Shown here: positions 39,659 to 47,424 of the stretch, piece by piece
How the letters are laid out: each line of letters opens with the position of its first letter
Position numbering within the stretch: position 1 is the first letter of the stretch
DNA from: Polyangium spumosum
Lineage (GTDB): Bacteria > Myxococcota_A > Polyangia > Polyangiales > Polyangiaceae
Assembly: GCF_009649845.1 (NCBI RefSeq)
Contig: NZ_WJIE01000019.1
Location: 62,001-126,000, forward strand
DNA length: 64,000 nucleotides
Direction: 5' to 3'
Made by a program: the position numbers and the translations under genes
Notes under the pieces: generated by a model
What the model saw: the letters and a program-made list of their open reading frames with translations, nothing else
The model's database searches: none
Told to the model about the DNA's origin: nothing

Positions 39659-39703
39659 ACCGCAAGCAGGGGCCACGGGGTCGCTCGGGCTCGTCTTCGG
39701 GGC

Positions 39704-39762
39704 GTGTGGACGAGACTTTTTGTCTCGTGAAGGAGACTTCGAGGCGTGTGGGCGAGGCATGG
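39704..39762. repeat. Isolated copy of the palindromic island-border repeat
   Basis: Fifty-nine bases beginning GTGTGGACGAGACTTTTTGT and ending GGCGAGGCATGG match almost exactly the repeat units at 42.87-43.09 kb. The core ACGAGAC-TTTTT-GTCTCGT is a hairpin. Next to it, 39781-39820, are GTGGGGTACTT and GTGGGCCCTTTTG, words that also occur beside the other copies but in the opposite order. Confidence 0.8.
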
Positions 39763-39863
39763 TGGCTCACCGCGCGGGTAGTGGGGTACTTTCGGGCAAA
39801 GTGGGCCCTTTTGCCCACAAACCTTGCGTGACGTCGTAGGTTTGCCGGGCCTGGAAAAGGCGC

Positions 39864-39895
39864 CGCCCCGGAAGGTCTGGGAACCGTCCGGGGCG
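39864..39895 (+). promoter_or_regulatory. Inverted repeat upstream of the HTH gene pair
   Basis: CGCCCCGGA (39864-39872) and its exact complement TCCGGGGCG (39887-39895) enclose 14 bases. The element ends 35 bases before the ATG of the HTH gene, a position suited to an operator for autoregulation or to a leader hairpin. Confidence 0.45.
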
Positions 39896-39930
39896 ACTTG
39901 ACGCAACCACGCTCACACGAGGTCACGCCC

Positions 39931-40290
39931 ATGCACGATCTGTCATGGCCCGGCTCGTACGGCCAAGAGAACGATCCGCCCTGCCCGCCCGACGCACCCG
40001 AAACCGAGACGCCGCGCCGCCGCAAGTCGGGCGCGCTCATGCTCTCCGCGGAGGAAGCGCGCCACGTGCGCGTCGCCGTCCGCAAGCTCCGCCGCGCGTT
40101 CGGGAGCTTCCGCGCGCTCTCCGCCATGACCGGGATCCCGGCGAGCACCTTGCGCCGCGCCGCGAACCCGAAGAGTTCCCCCACTGGCACGCTCGCGATC
40201 CGCATCGCCGCCGCTGCGGGCGTCGCGGTCGAGGTCCTTCTCGGCGGCAAGCTCGTCGTGACCACGCCCGTCATCGGGAGGGCGGCATGA
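39931..40290 (+). CDS. Small HTH DNA-binding protein
   Basis: A 119-residue protein. The ATG at 39931 has GAGGT 8 bases before it, favoured over an in-frame GTG/TTG upstream. The first 40 residues are Pro-rich and likely unstructured; residues 45-110 (LMLSAEEARHVRVAVRKLRR, then FRALSAMTGIPASTLRRAAN, then GTLAIRIAAAAGVAVEVLLG) form a phage-repressor-like helix-turn-helix with the TGIPASTLRR recognition part. Its stop overlaps the ATG of the next gene (ATGA). Such two-gene units with a small HTH protein recur in accessory DNA of large myxobacterial genomes. It probably regulates its own operon through the inverted repeat just upstream. Confidence 0.7.
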   Translation: MHDLSWPGSYGQENDPPCPPDAPETETPRRRKSGALMLSAEEARHVRVAVRKLRRAFGSFRALSAMTGIPASTLRRAANPKSSPTGTLAIRIAAAAGVAVEVLLGGKLVVTTPVIGRAA

Positions 40291-40544
40291 AGCGCTCCCG
40301 CGTGAGGGAACGTGAGCGCCTTCGGGCGCCCGTCGAGACGACCGACCCGGCCGCGCTGGCGGCCTACGCGGGCGAGTTGCGCCCCGTTGTCGCGAACCTT
40401 CGGGCCCTCGCCGAAGATGCGACCACTGCGCCGTCGCAACGCGTCCACGCCCGTGCCTTCCTGCGCCGGGAGATCCTCCGCGGGATCCGCGAACTGGAAG
40501 CCCGGATCGACGCCGCCGCGCCTGCCCCGTCTCCCGCCTCTTGA
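40287..40544 (+). CDS. Small helical protein, second gene of the HTH unit
   Basis: An 85-residue, strongly charged protein, predicted mainly helical (ERERLRAPVETTDPAALAAY, RVHARAFLRREILRGIRELE), with an Ala/Pro tail. No motif is recognised. The ATG overlaps the HTH gene's stop by four bases and GGGAGG lies 6 bases before it, so coupled translation is expected. A DNA- or protein-binding accessory role for the HTH protein is the simplest idea. Confidence 0.6.
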   Translation: MKRSRVRERERLRAPVETTDPAALAAYAGELRPVVANLRALAEDATTAPSQRVHARAFLRREILRGIRELEARIDAAAPAPSPAS

Positions 40545-40626
40545 CGCCCCGTCTGTAACCGACCATCCATGCCCGCGCCGGGCGGTTCGCCGCTCGGTCG
40601 GCGCGCCCATCCCGGGCTCGTCGGGT

Positions 40627-40776
40627 CTACTCGCTCGGCTTGGCGTTCTTCAACGCTTGTTCGACCAAGACCTCCAACGTCATCAACTTCGTCGCCAGAA
40701 CTTTTCGAGCCTCCCTCACCTCGTTGCGCGCGGTCTCGATCACTTCGACCAAACGTTCCGTACGTTGTTCATTCAT
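40627..40776 (-). CDS. Predicted 49-residue coiled-coil protein
   Basis: A short gene: ATG at 40776, TAG at 40627, with GGAGGT about 10 bases before the start. The product (opening MNEQRTERLVEVIETARNEV, later KLMTLEVLVEQALKNAKPSE) is one continuous amphipathic helix with Leu/Val in heptad-like spacing and no Cys or Trp. The codon use is far less GC-biased than in neighbouring genes and matches the divergent gene 26 bases away. The pair looks imported together. Small helical proteins divergent from a larger gene can be antitoxins or regulators, but no family is identified. Confidence 0.55.
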   Translation of the reverse strand: MNEQRTERLVEVIETARNEVREARKVLATKLMTLEVLVEQALKNAKPSE

Positions 40777-40802
40777 CGGACTATCTACCTCCATGGGGTT
40801 AC

Positions 40803-41420
40803 ATGCAGAACCTAGTGCAAAAGCGAGATGCGCAACGACATGCCCTGCTCCGCGCCGTATACGAAATGGCCAACGGTGAGCCGGGATCCTACAGTTACGA
40901 GGGGCTCTACAAGTGCAGCGAATCGATCGGGCTTTCCCGAGAGGAGACCGATTCCGCCTTTGAATGGCTCGTCGACCGCGATTTGTTAGCGCGGTTCGCG
41001 ACAGGCTATTTTGAACTTACTCGCTATGGCGCAGACGAGATCGAGGACTCGTTACGCCATCCGGAGAAGGAGACGGAGCACTTTGCCCCGATTGTCAATA
41101 TGAATATTTACGGCGGCAACGTCGGTGCAATTCACACCGGCCGAGGAAACATCGATCGCGTCGCTCAACAGGTAAACGCCGCGGCGACCTCGGACGTCTT
41201 GGCACTTTTCGACAAGTTGCGAGCCGGACTCCAGGACCTTCCGCCGGAAAAGCGGGAAGAGGCGAAGGAGATTGTGGATGCTTTTCAAGAGCAAGCTACG
41301 TCTGCGAAGCCCAAGATGGCTCTGATTAGGAGTTATGCAAACACGCTCAACGAATATCTACTCGCGTACGGTCCAACGATCTCCACACTCGTTGAACTGT
41401 GCGCAAAGAATTCGGGGTAA
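40803..41420 (+). CDS. Winged-helix-like accessory protein with GN-rich strand motif
   Basis: A 205-residue protein of lower GC than its surroundings. ATG at 40803 has GGGG 6 bases before it. Residues 1-85 (LLRAVYEMANGEPGSYSYEG, then LYKCSESIGLSREETDSAFE, and WLVDRDLLARF) form a winged-helix-like domain. Residues 98-125 contain PIVNMNIYGGNVGAIHTGRG, a short Asn/Gly/Ile strand motif often seen as a linker in bacterial conflict or signalling proteins, followed by a helical C-terminal part (LFDKLRAGLQDLPPEKREEA). The function is unknown. It starts 26 bases from the divergent 49-codon gene and lies beside a transposase gene inside the repeat-bounded island, which suggests horizontal transfer. Confidence 0.7.
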   Translation: MQNLVQKRDAQRHALLRAVYEMANGEPGSYSYEGLYKCSESIGLSREETDSAFEWLVDRDLLARFATGYFELTRYGADEIEDSLRHPEKETEHFAPIVNMNIYGGNVGAIHTGRGNIDRVAQQVNAAATSDVLALFDKLRAGLQDLPPEKREEAKEIVDAFQEQATSAKPKMALIRSYANTLNEYLLAYGPTISTLVELCAKNSG

Positions 41421-41440
41421 TTGCCCGCCCAATGCGCGCA

Positions 41441-42550
41441 TTACGAGTCGTCGTCTTCATTGAAGAACGCAAGCTGCCGCTCCTTCTTCCGCCACAGAAG
41501 CAGATCCATCTGCTCCCACCGCTCCTCGTAGTCCTCCACGTGCGGCGTCGGATACCGGACCGGAACGGGAGACGGCGGGGGAGGCTTCTGCACCTCGCTC
41601 GGCTTGGCCTTGCCGCCGTCCACAACCCGCAAGAAACCTCGACCGTTCGGAAGCTCTCGCGCCGGGCCTTCCGGCACGCGCGGGGCCAGCGGCTTCTTCT
41701 CGGGCCTCTCGACGGGCGCAGCCGAGAGGATCGCTTGCATGAACTCCTCCAGCGACCACACGTGAGAGGTGACGCCCGCGGCCATCGCAGGCGTCACCCG
41801 CAGCGTCGAGACCACGTGGCAGAGGTTGTAGTACGCGTAGGCAAGTGAGATCGCGGCGCGGTGGTTCTCGGCTTTCTTGCTGAACGCGTAGCAGAGCCGG
41901 CGCAGCCGACCGATCGTGTGCCGCATGGTGGCGTTCTGGCGCTCGACGTAGGCCGTTGACACCTTGCCCATGTCGGGCGCCCCGAAGATGGGCTTCTTCG
42001 TGATGAAGGGGTCTCGGGGCGGCTCGTAGCGGTGGTCATCGTCGCGGCGCCGCTTGCTCGTGTAGTTCTTCGACATGACGGCGTAGTCGACGCCGGGCCC
42101 GAAGGACGCGCCCACCGCGGCCACGTAGGGCGCGAACCCGTCCGTCGCGACCATGGGCATCACGACGAGCCGGGCCCGGACGTCGGTCATGAACTCCCGC
42201 GCGCTCTGCTCGTCGCGCTTCCCCACGTACCAGCCGATCACGAAGCGGCTCGACGCGTCCAAGGCCGTGAACGTGTACGCCTCGCCGACGTCGGGCCCGT
42301 CCTCCTCGGTCACGCGCGCCTGCTTCTTCCCGACGTAGCTCCAAATCTCGTCGCACTGGATGAGCGAGCACCGGAGGTCACGCGCGAGCGCGTTGTGCAG
42401 ATTCAAGGCGCCCTGCCCGAACGTCAGCGCGAGGCGGCGGACCGTCTTCCGATCCACGTCGGTCATGCGCTCGACGGCACGTTCAGAGTTGCCGTCGACC
42501 AAAGCAGCAAGCACGCGGAGACGCTTCTCCGGATCCAGGACGTTCGCCAT
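41441..42550 (-). mobile_element. IS1-like DDE transposase gene
   Basis: A 369-residue transposase. ATG at 42550 (MANVLDPEKRLRVLAALVDG) has GAGGGG before it and is preferred to one 54 bases upstream. An N-terminal helix-turn-helix (EDR-like SERAVERMTDVDRKTVRRLA) is followed by the catalytic triad: Asp67 in QCDEIWSYVGKKQ, Asp137 in VATDGFAPY and Glu203 in AYVERQNATMR. The following AFSKKAENHRAAISLAYAYYN and TLRVTPAMAAG are typical of IS1-like transposases. The final 110 residues, Pro-rich and then acidic, are longer than in most relatives. The frame is intact, so it may be active. Convincing terminal inverted repeats and a target duplication were not found. Confidence 0.85.
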
Positions 42551-42605
42551 GGTCCCCTCGCCAGCGCTCCGGCATCGGGCCGCGTCTCGCGGCGCCCGAC
42601 TCATC

Positions 42606-42872
42606 GGAGCGGTTCAAGTGATGAGACCAATCTACCACGAAACGCCTAGGTTTCGCGGGTTTTTCTGTCATAGGTAGGACACGCATTGTCCTAGCGCTAT
42701 GGTTCGTCCGGGTACGTGGTATGGGATCTCGGCGGGGTCAAGCGTGCCAGCCGTGCCGATCGGACGATGGCCGTCCGCGCCGTCCGTTCAGGGCTCCGAG
42801 GTGGGCCCGATCGGCGCTCTTAGAGTGGGCCCTTTTGAACGCGGAGTGGGGTACTTACCCCACCACCACCGC
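42606..42872. other. Non-coding stretch with two small hairpins
   Basis: No gene is visible between the transposase start and the tandem repeats. Two hairpins stand out: CGAAAC-GCCTAG-GTTTCG followed by CGGGTTTTT (about 42638-42666), and TAGGAC-ACGCATT-GTCCTA (about 42674-42692). The first has the look of an intrinsic terminator on the plus strand. Beyond them are AGTGGGCCCTTTTG and AGTGGGGTACTT, words also found beside the repeat copy at 39.7 kb. Confidence 0.5.
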
Positions 42873-43086
42873 GCGCGTCTCCAGGTCGTGTGGACGAGAC
42901 TTTTTGTCTCGTGAAGGAGACTTCGAGACGCGTGGGCGAGGCATGGAAGCTCACCGCGCGCGTCTCCAGGTCGTGTGGACGAGACTTTTTGTCTCGTGGG
43001 CGAGACCTGGAGACGCGTGGGCAAGGCATGGAAGCTCACCCGGCGCGTCTCCAGGTCGCGCGGGCGAGACCTCGGGGTCGCGTGGG
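42873..43086. repeat. Tandem 85-base palindromic repeats, two full and one partial
   Basis: Units start at 42873, 42958 and 43043, exactly 85 bases apart, each opening GCGCGTCTCCAGGTCG. The first two contain GGACGAGACTTTTTGTCTCG, a hairpin with a T-loop. In unit two the arms extend further: GCGTCTCCAGGTC on the left pairs with GACCTGGAGACGC on the right, giving a stem of about 25 bases. The last unit is truncated and has lost the T-loop hairpin. The array ends about 60 bases before the acyltransferase gene. The isolated copy at 39704 belongs to the same family. Confidence 0.85.
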
Positions 43087-43147
43087 AGGGTTCCCCGCGC
43101 ACATCTCTCTCGCGCCCGGTCGCGAAATTTCCTACACAGGATGAGCC

Positions 43148-44830
43148 ATGCAGGACGACGCCCCCATCTTCGGGTTCAACGCGGCGCGGGAGGACATCGT
43201 GCGGGCCGTGGTCTCGCGCGTCGTGCTCTCCACGAAGGATCCGCTGCTCGCGCTGAACGACGCGGCCTACCACGAGACCAAGCGGCTCGAGGCGCAGAAG
43301 CGCTCGCCCGAGGAGCACAAGGAGCTCGCCGAGTGGCAGAGGCTCGCCCGCGCCCTCGGCCGCATGGACGACGGCGAGCGGCGCGAGAAGCTCGCCTCCT
43401 TCGTCGAGCACATCGGCTGGGACGTGGCCGGCAACTTCGATCCCCGCGTGTTCAAGGTCTCGTCGAAGCTCCTGCCCCCGATCGTCACCTACCTGCTCGC
43501 GCCGCGCACGCTCGCGCGCCTGGCCCGGGATCCGCGGCGGCTCGTCAGCCTGTCCGCGCTCGACGACAAGGTGCGCGTCGAAGGGCCCGTCGAGGAGCTG
43601 CGCGAGCTCTCGCGGCGCGGGACGGCGGTGTACGTCCCGACGCACCTCTCGAACATGGATTCGATCGTGTTCGGCTACGCCCTCGAGCGCGCCGGGCTGC
43701 CGCCCGCCACCTACGGCGCAGGCAAGAACCTGTTCACGAACCCCGTGCTCTCGTTCTTCATGCACAACCTCGGCGCCTACCGCGTCGACCGGCGGATCCG
43801 GCACAACCTGTACAAGGACGTGCTGAAGACGTACTCGTGCGTGCTGCTCGAGCGCGGCTACCACTCGCTGTTTTTCCCGGGAGGGACACGCTCGCGATCG
43901 GGCGGGGTCGAGCGGCGGCTCAAGCTCGGGCTGATGGGCACGGCGATCGAGGCGTACGCGCGGACCTTGCTCGCGAACAAGGAGCGGCGCGTCTACTTCG
44001 TGCCCGCCACGATCAACTACCTCATCACGCTCGAGGCCGAGACGCTGATCGCGGATTTCCTCGCCGAGGCAGGCAAGGGGCGCTTCATCATCGAGGACGA
44101 CGAGTCGTCGCGCCTCGGCCGCGTGACCGCGTTCATGCGCAAGATGTTCGACATGCAGGGCGCCGTGGTGATCCGCTTCGGCAAGCCGATCGATCCGTTC
44201 GGCAACGTGGTCGACGAGCGCTGCCGGTCGTTCGATCGCCGCGGCCGCGAGGTCGATCCGGCGAGCTACGTGAAGGACGAAGCCGGGCGCGTGACGCTCG
44301 ATCCCGTGCGCGACGCGCAGTACACGCGTGAGCTCGGCGAGGAGATCTGCAAGGCGTACCTGCGCGACACGGTGGTGCTGGAGACACACGTCGTGGCGGC
44401 CGCAAGCTTCGAGCGGCTGCGGCGCGCCTCGCCCGCCGGGGATCTCTTCACGGTGCTCCGGCAGCGCGACGTGGTGGTCGTGCCACGCGACGACCTCGCC
44501 CGCGACGTGGTGAAGCTACGCGACAGGCTCGTCGAGCTCGCGGATCGCGGCGGGATCGTGGTCGGAGGTTACTTGCGCACGGCCTCGGGCGGCGACATCG
44601 TGGAGCGCGCGCTCCGGGCCTTCGCCGGCTACCACGCCTCGCCCGTGCTCGCGCCGCGCTCGGACGGGATCGCCATCGTGGACACGAATTTATTGTTTTA
44701 TTACCAGAACCGGCTCGCCGCCCACGGGATGGCCTGGGACGTCATCGCCCCGCCGGGCATGCCGCCCGCGCGGCCGCCGGTCTTCGACAAACCCACGGCG
44801 CAGGAGGCAGCGCAAGGAGGCGCGTCGTGA
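43148..44830 (+). CDS. Glycerol-3-phosphate acyltransferase (PlsB-like)
   Basis: A 560-residue membrane-associated enzyme. AGGAT lies about 8 bases before the ATG. The acyltransferase core has block I as PTHLSNMDSIVFG (HX4D), block II around GAGKNLFTNP, block III FFPGGTRSRSGG and block IV YFVPATINYLITLEAE. This order is that of the PlsB/GPAT group, which transfers an acyl chain to position 1 of glycerol 3-phosphate, the first step of phospholipid synthesis. E. coli PlsB is longer (about 800 residues); this protein lacks part of the N-terminal region. Its stop overlaps the GTG of a GpsA-like gene, whose family makes the substrate. A relaxed specificity towards other acyl acceptors is possible. 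Confidence 0.85.
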   Translation: MQDDAPIFGFNAAREDIVRAVVSRVVLSTKDPLLALNDAAYHETKRLEAQKRSPEEHKELAEWQRLARALGRMDDGERREKLASFVEHIGWDVAGNFDPRVFKVSSKLLPPIVTYLLAPRTLARLARDPRRLVSLSALDDKVRVEGPVEELRELSRRGTAVYVPTHLSNMDSIVFGYALERAGLPPATYGAGKNLFTNPVLSFFMHNLGAYRVDRRIRHNLYKDVLKTYSCVLLERGYHSLFFPGGTRSRSGGVERRLKLGLMGTAIEAYARTLLANKERRVYFVPATINYLITLEAETLIADFLAEAGKGRFIIEDDESSRLGRVTAFMRKMFDMQGAVVIRFGKPIDPFGNVVDERCRSFDRRGREVDPASYVKDEAGRVTLDPVRDAQYTRELGEEICKAYLRDTVVLETHVVAAASFERLRRASPAGDLFTVLRQRDVVVVPRDDLARDVVKLRDRLVELADRGGIVVGGYLRTASGGDIVERALRAFAGYHASPVLAPRSDGIAIVDTNLLFYYQNRLAAHGMAWDVIAPPGMPPARPPVFDKPTAQEAAQGGAS

Positions 44831-45762
44831 CGGAGCACAAGCAGGCGCCGAGCGTGGGGGTCGTGGGCGGCGGGCCCTGGGGACGGGCGCTCGCGACGGC
44901 GGCGCGAAGGGCGGGCGCGGAGGTCGTGCTGCATTCGCGGCGCGATCAGAAGGACGACGATCCGGGGCTCTCCGTGACGGTCGATTACGCGGAGGTCGCG
45001 AGGGCGCGGCTCGTCGTCATCGCGGTGCCGTCGCCGGTCGCGCGGGGCGTGCTCCGGGCGCTCGGGGATCACCTCGGCGGACAGCACCTCGTCGTGCACG
45101 GGGTGCGCGGGCTCGGCGCCGAGGGGCTCGAGACGGTGAGCGATCTCGTGCGCGAGGAGACGCCCGCGCGGCGCCTCGGCGCGCTCGGAGGCCCGGTGCA
45201 GGCCGGAGAGCTCATCGAGGGCAGGCCGTCGGCGATGGTGATCGGGTCGCGGTTCCCGGAGGTGATCGCGGCCGTGACGCGGGCCTTCCAGGGCCCGAGC
45301 CTGCGCGTGTACGGGACAAACGACCTGCGCGGGCTCGAGTGGGCCTCGGCGCTCGTCGGTTGCCTCTCGATCGGGGTCGGCTACGCGGAGGAGGCGGGCG
45401 CGGGGCCGGGGCTGCTCGCGGCCTTGATCTCGCGCGGGGTCGAGGAGGCGGCGCGGCTCATGGCGGCCGCGGGCTGCGAGGAGCGGACGATGTTCGGGCT
45501 CGGCGGCTACGGCGACCTGCTCGCGTCGATCGCGCTCGAAGACCGGCCCGAGGTGGTGCTCGGCAAGGCGCTCGCGCGCAAGGTGCCGCTCGAGCAGGCG
45601 ATCGGGATGGCGAAGCTCCGGGTGGAGGCGATCCCGCTGATCCCGCGGATCGCGCGGTTCGCGGAGGAACGGAAGGTGGACGCCGCGACCTTCCGTGCGC
45701 TCTCGGACATCCTCGCCGGCGGCCGTCCACAGGCGATGCTGGATCGCATGTTCTCGGGCTGA
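44827..45762 (+). CDS. Glycerol-3-phosphate dehydrogenase-like protein, catalytic lysines replaced
   Basis: A 311-residue protein with the GpsA layout: GVVGGGPWGRALA dinucleotide fold at the N-terminus, VVIAVPSPVARGVL, ALGGPVQAGEL, and FGLGGYGDLLAS in the C-terminal domain. Known GpsA reduces dihydroxyacetone phosphate to glycerol 3-phosphate with NAD(P)H. Two lysines of the active site in characterised enzymes are not where expected: the KGL motif reads VRGLG (Arg94), and ALKN reads ALVG (Val177). The protein is also shorter than usual by about 20 residues. It starts with GTG overlapping the acyltransferase stop (GTGA), so the two are translationally coupled. It could be a divergent enzyme or a regulatory relative; activity is doubtful. 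Confidence 0.8.
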   Translation: MTEHKQAPSVGVVGGGPWGRALATAARRAGAEVVLHSRRDQKDDDPGLSVTVDYAEVARARLVVIAVPSPVARGVLRALGDHLGGQHLVVHGVRGLGAEGLETVSDLVREETPARRLGALGGPVQAGELIEGRPSAMVIGSRFPEVIAAVTRAFQGPSLRVYGTNDLRGLEWASALVGCLSIGVGYAEEAGAGPGLLAALISRGVEEAARLMAAAGCEERTMFGLGGYGDLLASIALEDRPEVVLGKALARKVPLEQAIGMAKLRVEAIPLIPRIARFAEERKVDAATFRALSDILAGGRPQAMLDRMFSG

Positions 45763-45779
45763 TCTCGCGCAAACCCTCG

Positions 45780-45819
45780 TCGGTCCGATCCCGCTTGCAC
45801 GGGCGCGCGATCGGACCGA
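45780..45819 (+). promoter_or_regulatory. 11-base inverted repeat just before the kinase start
   Basis: TCGGTCCGATC (45780-45790) is followed 18 bases later by its exact complement GATCGGACCGA (45809-45819). The second arm ends 2 bases before the ATG of the Ser/Thr kinase gene and so covers its ribosome binding region. It could attenuate the kinase within a GpsA-kinase transcript, terminate the upstream operon, or be an operator. Confidence 0.5.
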
Positions 45820-45821
45820 AC

Positions 45822-47381
45822 ATGGGCTGCGTGTCTGCCGCGCAGAGCCTCCCCGACAAGCAGCCGGTGAGCATAGGTAAGTACAAGCTCATCGCGAACC
45901 TCGGGCGCGGAGGAATGGCCGATGTGTTCCTCGCGGTCGTCGCGGGGCCGCTCGGCGTGAACAAGCTGCAGGTGGTGAAGCGGCTGCGCGCCGAGTTCGC
46001 CGAGGATCCCGAGCGGCTCGAGATGTTCCTCGACGAGGCGCGGATCGCGACGCGGCTGAATCACCCGAACGTGGTGCAGACGTTCGAGGTGCACGCGGAG
46101 AAGGACACGTACTTCATCACGATGGAGTACCTCGAAGGCGCGCCGCTGAACCGGCTCGTGAACCGCGCGCGGACGAAGGCGGCCCCGCCGCCCGGGGTGC
46201 TTTTGCGGATCCTGGCGGACGTGCTCGCGGGGCTGCACTACGCCCACGAGCTCTGCGATTACGACGGAAAACCGCTGAACATCGTCCACCGCGACGTGTC
46301 GCCGCACAACGTGATCGTGTCGTACGACGGTCAGGCCAAGCTGCTCGATTTCGGGATCGCGAAATCGGACGTGCGGATGATGGAGACGCGCACGGGTATC
46401 ATGAAGGGCAAGCTCGGGTACATGGCGCCCGAGCAAGTGCGCTGCCGGCCGCTCGACCGGCGGGCCGACGTGTTCGTCGCGGGGATCGTGCTCTGGGAAA
46501 TCCTCGCCGGCCGCAAGATGTGGGACAACAAGGCGCCGGACATGGAGGTGCTCCACAAGCTGGCGACGGGGGATCTGCCGACGATCGAGTCGGTCCGCCC
46601 GGACGTCGCCCCGGAGCTCGCGAAGATCTGCGGGAAGGCGCTCTCGTACGATCCAGTGAATCGATACCCGACGGCGGCCAAGATGCGGGCCGCGATCCTC
46701 GATTACCTCGACAGCGCGGGGCTCTGGGTCACGCCGGAGGACATCGGCAAATACGTCTCGACGGTCTACGCGGACAAACGCGCCGAGATCCGCAAGGTCA
46801 TCGAGAAGCAAATCGCCAAGCTGAAGCAGAGCGAGATCGAGATCGAGGCCGCCGCGCCGGCCCCCGAGGAGGTGCCGGCGTCGTCGATGCGGGTGCTGCG
46901 GATGGATACGGCGCACGGCGGGAGCGACGCGGGGGCGTCGATCTTGCCGAACCTGCGGAGCATGCCGCCTTCGGGGGAGTCGGCCGAGGTGCTCACGCCG
47001 GAGATCCCGCGGCCGCCGGGGCTGCCCGCCGCGCTCGCCATGGAGCCGCCGCCGGTCACGCCGACGCTGGACCGGCGGGCGGACGTCTTGCCGAAGACCG
47101 ATCCGCCCGCGCCGCGGGCGAAGACGAACGAAAAAGCGCCCGCCGCGCCGGGGGCGGAGCTCGCCGAGGCCGAGCCCGAGTCGAAGCGAGGTTCCGATCG
47201 ATTGCGGCTGATCGTGGCCCTCGTGGTGGTGTTCGCCGCGGCGGTGGGCGCGTTCGTGGCCTTGAGGTTCCGACAAACCCAGGCGCCGCCGCCCCCGCCG
47301 GCGGCGTCGGCGTCACAAGATCCAAAACAGCCGAGCCCCGGGCCGGTCTCGCCCGCCGCGACGAACACGCCGCCGAGATGA
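45822..47381 (+). CDS. Membrane-anchored Ser/Thr protein kinase
   Basis: A 519-residue eukaryote-like kinase. Residues 18-290 hold the catalytic domain: glycine loop NLGRGGMADVFLA, ATP lysine in VVKRL, Glu in DEARIATRLNHPNV, catalytic loop HRDVSPHNVIV, DFGIAKS and the APE motif in YMAPEQ. All invariant residues are present, so it should be active. A Pro/Ala-rich linker (about 330-460) is followed by one membrane helix (about 463-485, LRLIVALVVVFAAAVGAFVA) and a short Pro/Ser tail outside. There is no recognised extracellular sensor domain. The ATG at 45822 is the first in a coding-like context; the ribosome site is weak and is within a hairpin. Substrates are unknown; the neighbours suggest lipid metabolism. 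Confidence 0.88.
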   Translation: MGCVSAAQSLPDKQPVSIGKYKLIANLGRGGMADVFLAVVAGPLGVNKLQVVKRLRAEFAEDPERLEMFLDEARIATRLNHPNVVQTFEVHAEKDTYFITMEYLEGAPLNRLVNRARTKAAPPPGVLLRILADVLAGLHYAHELCDYDGKPLNIVHRDVSPHNVIVSYDGQAKLLDFGIAKSDVRMMETRTGIMKGKLGYMAPEQVRCRPLDRRADVFVAGIVLWEILAGRKMWDNKAPDMEVLHKLATGDLPTIESVRPDVAPELAKICGKALSYDPVNRYPTAAKMRAAILDYLDSAGLWVTPEDIGKYVSTVYADKRAEIRKVIEKQIAKLKQSEIEIEAAAPAPEEVPASSMRVLRMDTAHGGSDAGASILPNLRSMPPSGESAEVLTPEIPRPPGLPAALAMEPPPVTPTLDRRADVLPKTDPPAPRAKTNEKAPAAPGAELAEAEPESKRGSDRLRLIVALVVVFAAAVGAFVALRFRQTQAPPPPPAASASQDPKQPSPGPVSPAATNTPPR

Positions 47382-47424
47382 AGCGCTTGCCGGGGCGGCG
47401 CGCCGTGCTACTCGCCGGCTCGAC

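Noticed and set aside
41416-42636. Possible terminal repeats of the transposon (GGTAATTG / inverted GGTAGATTG)
   Set aside because: Match is short and imperfect, and the flanking bases show no duplicated target site.
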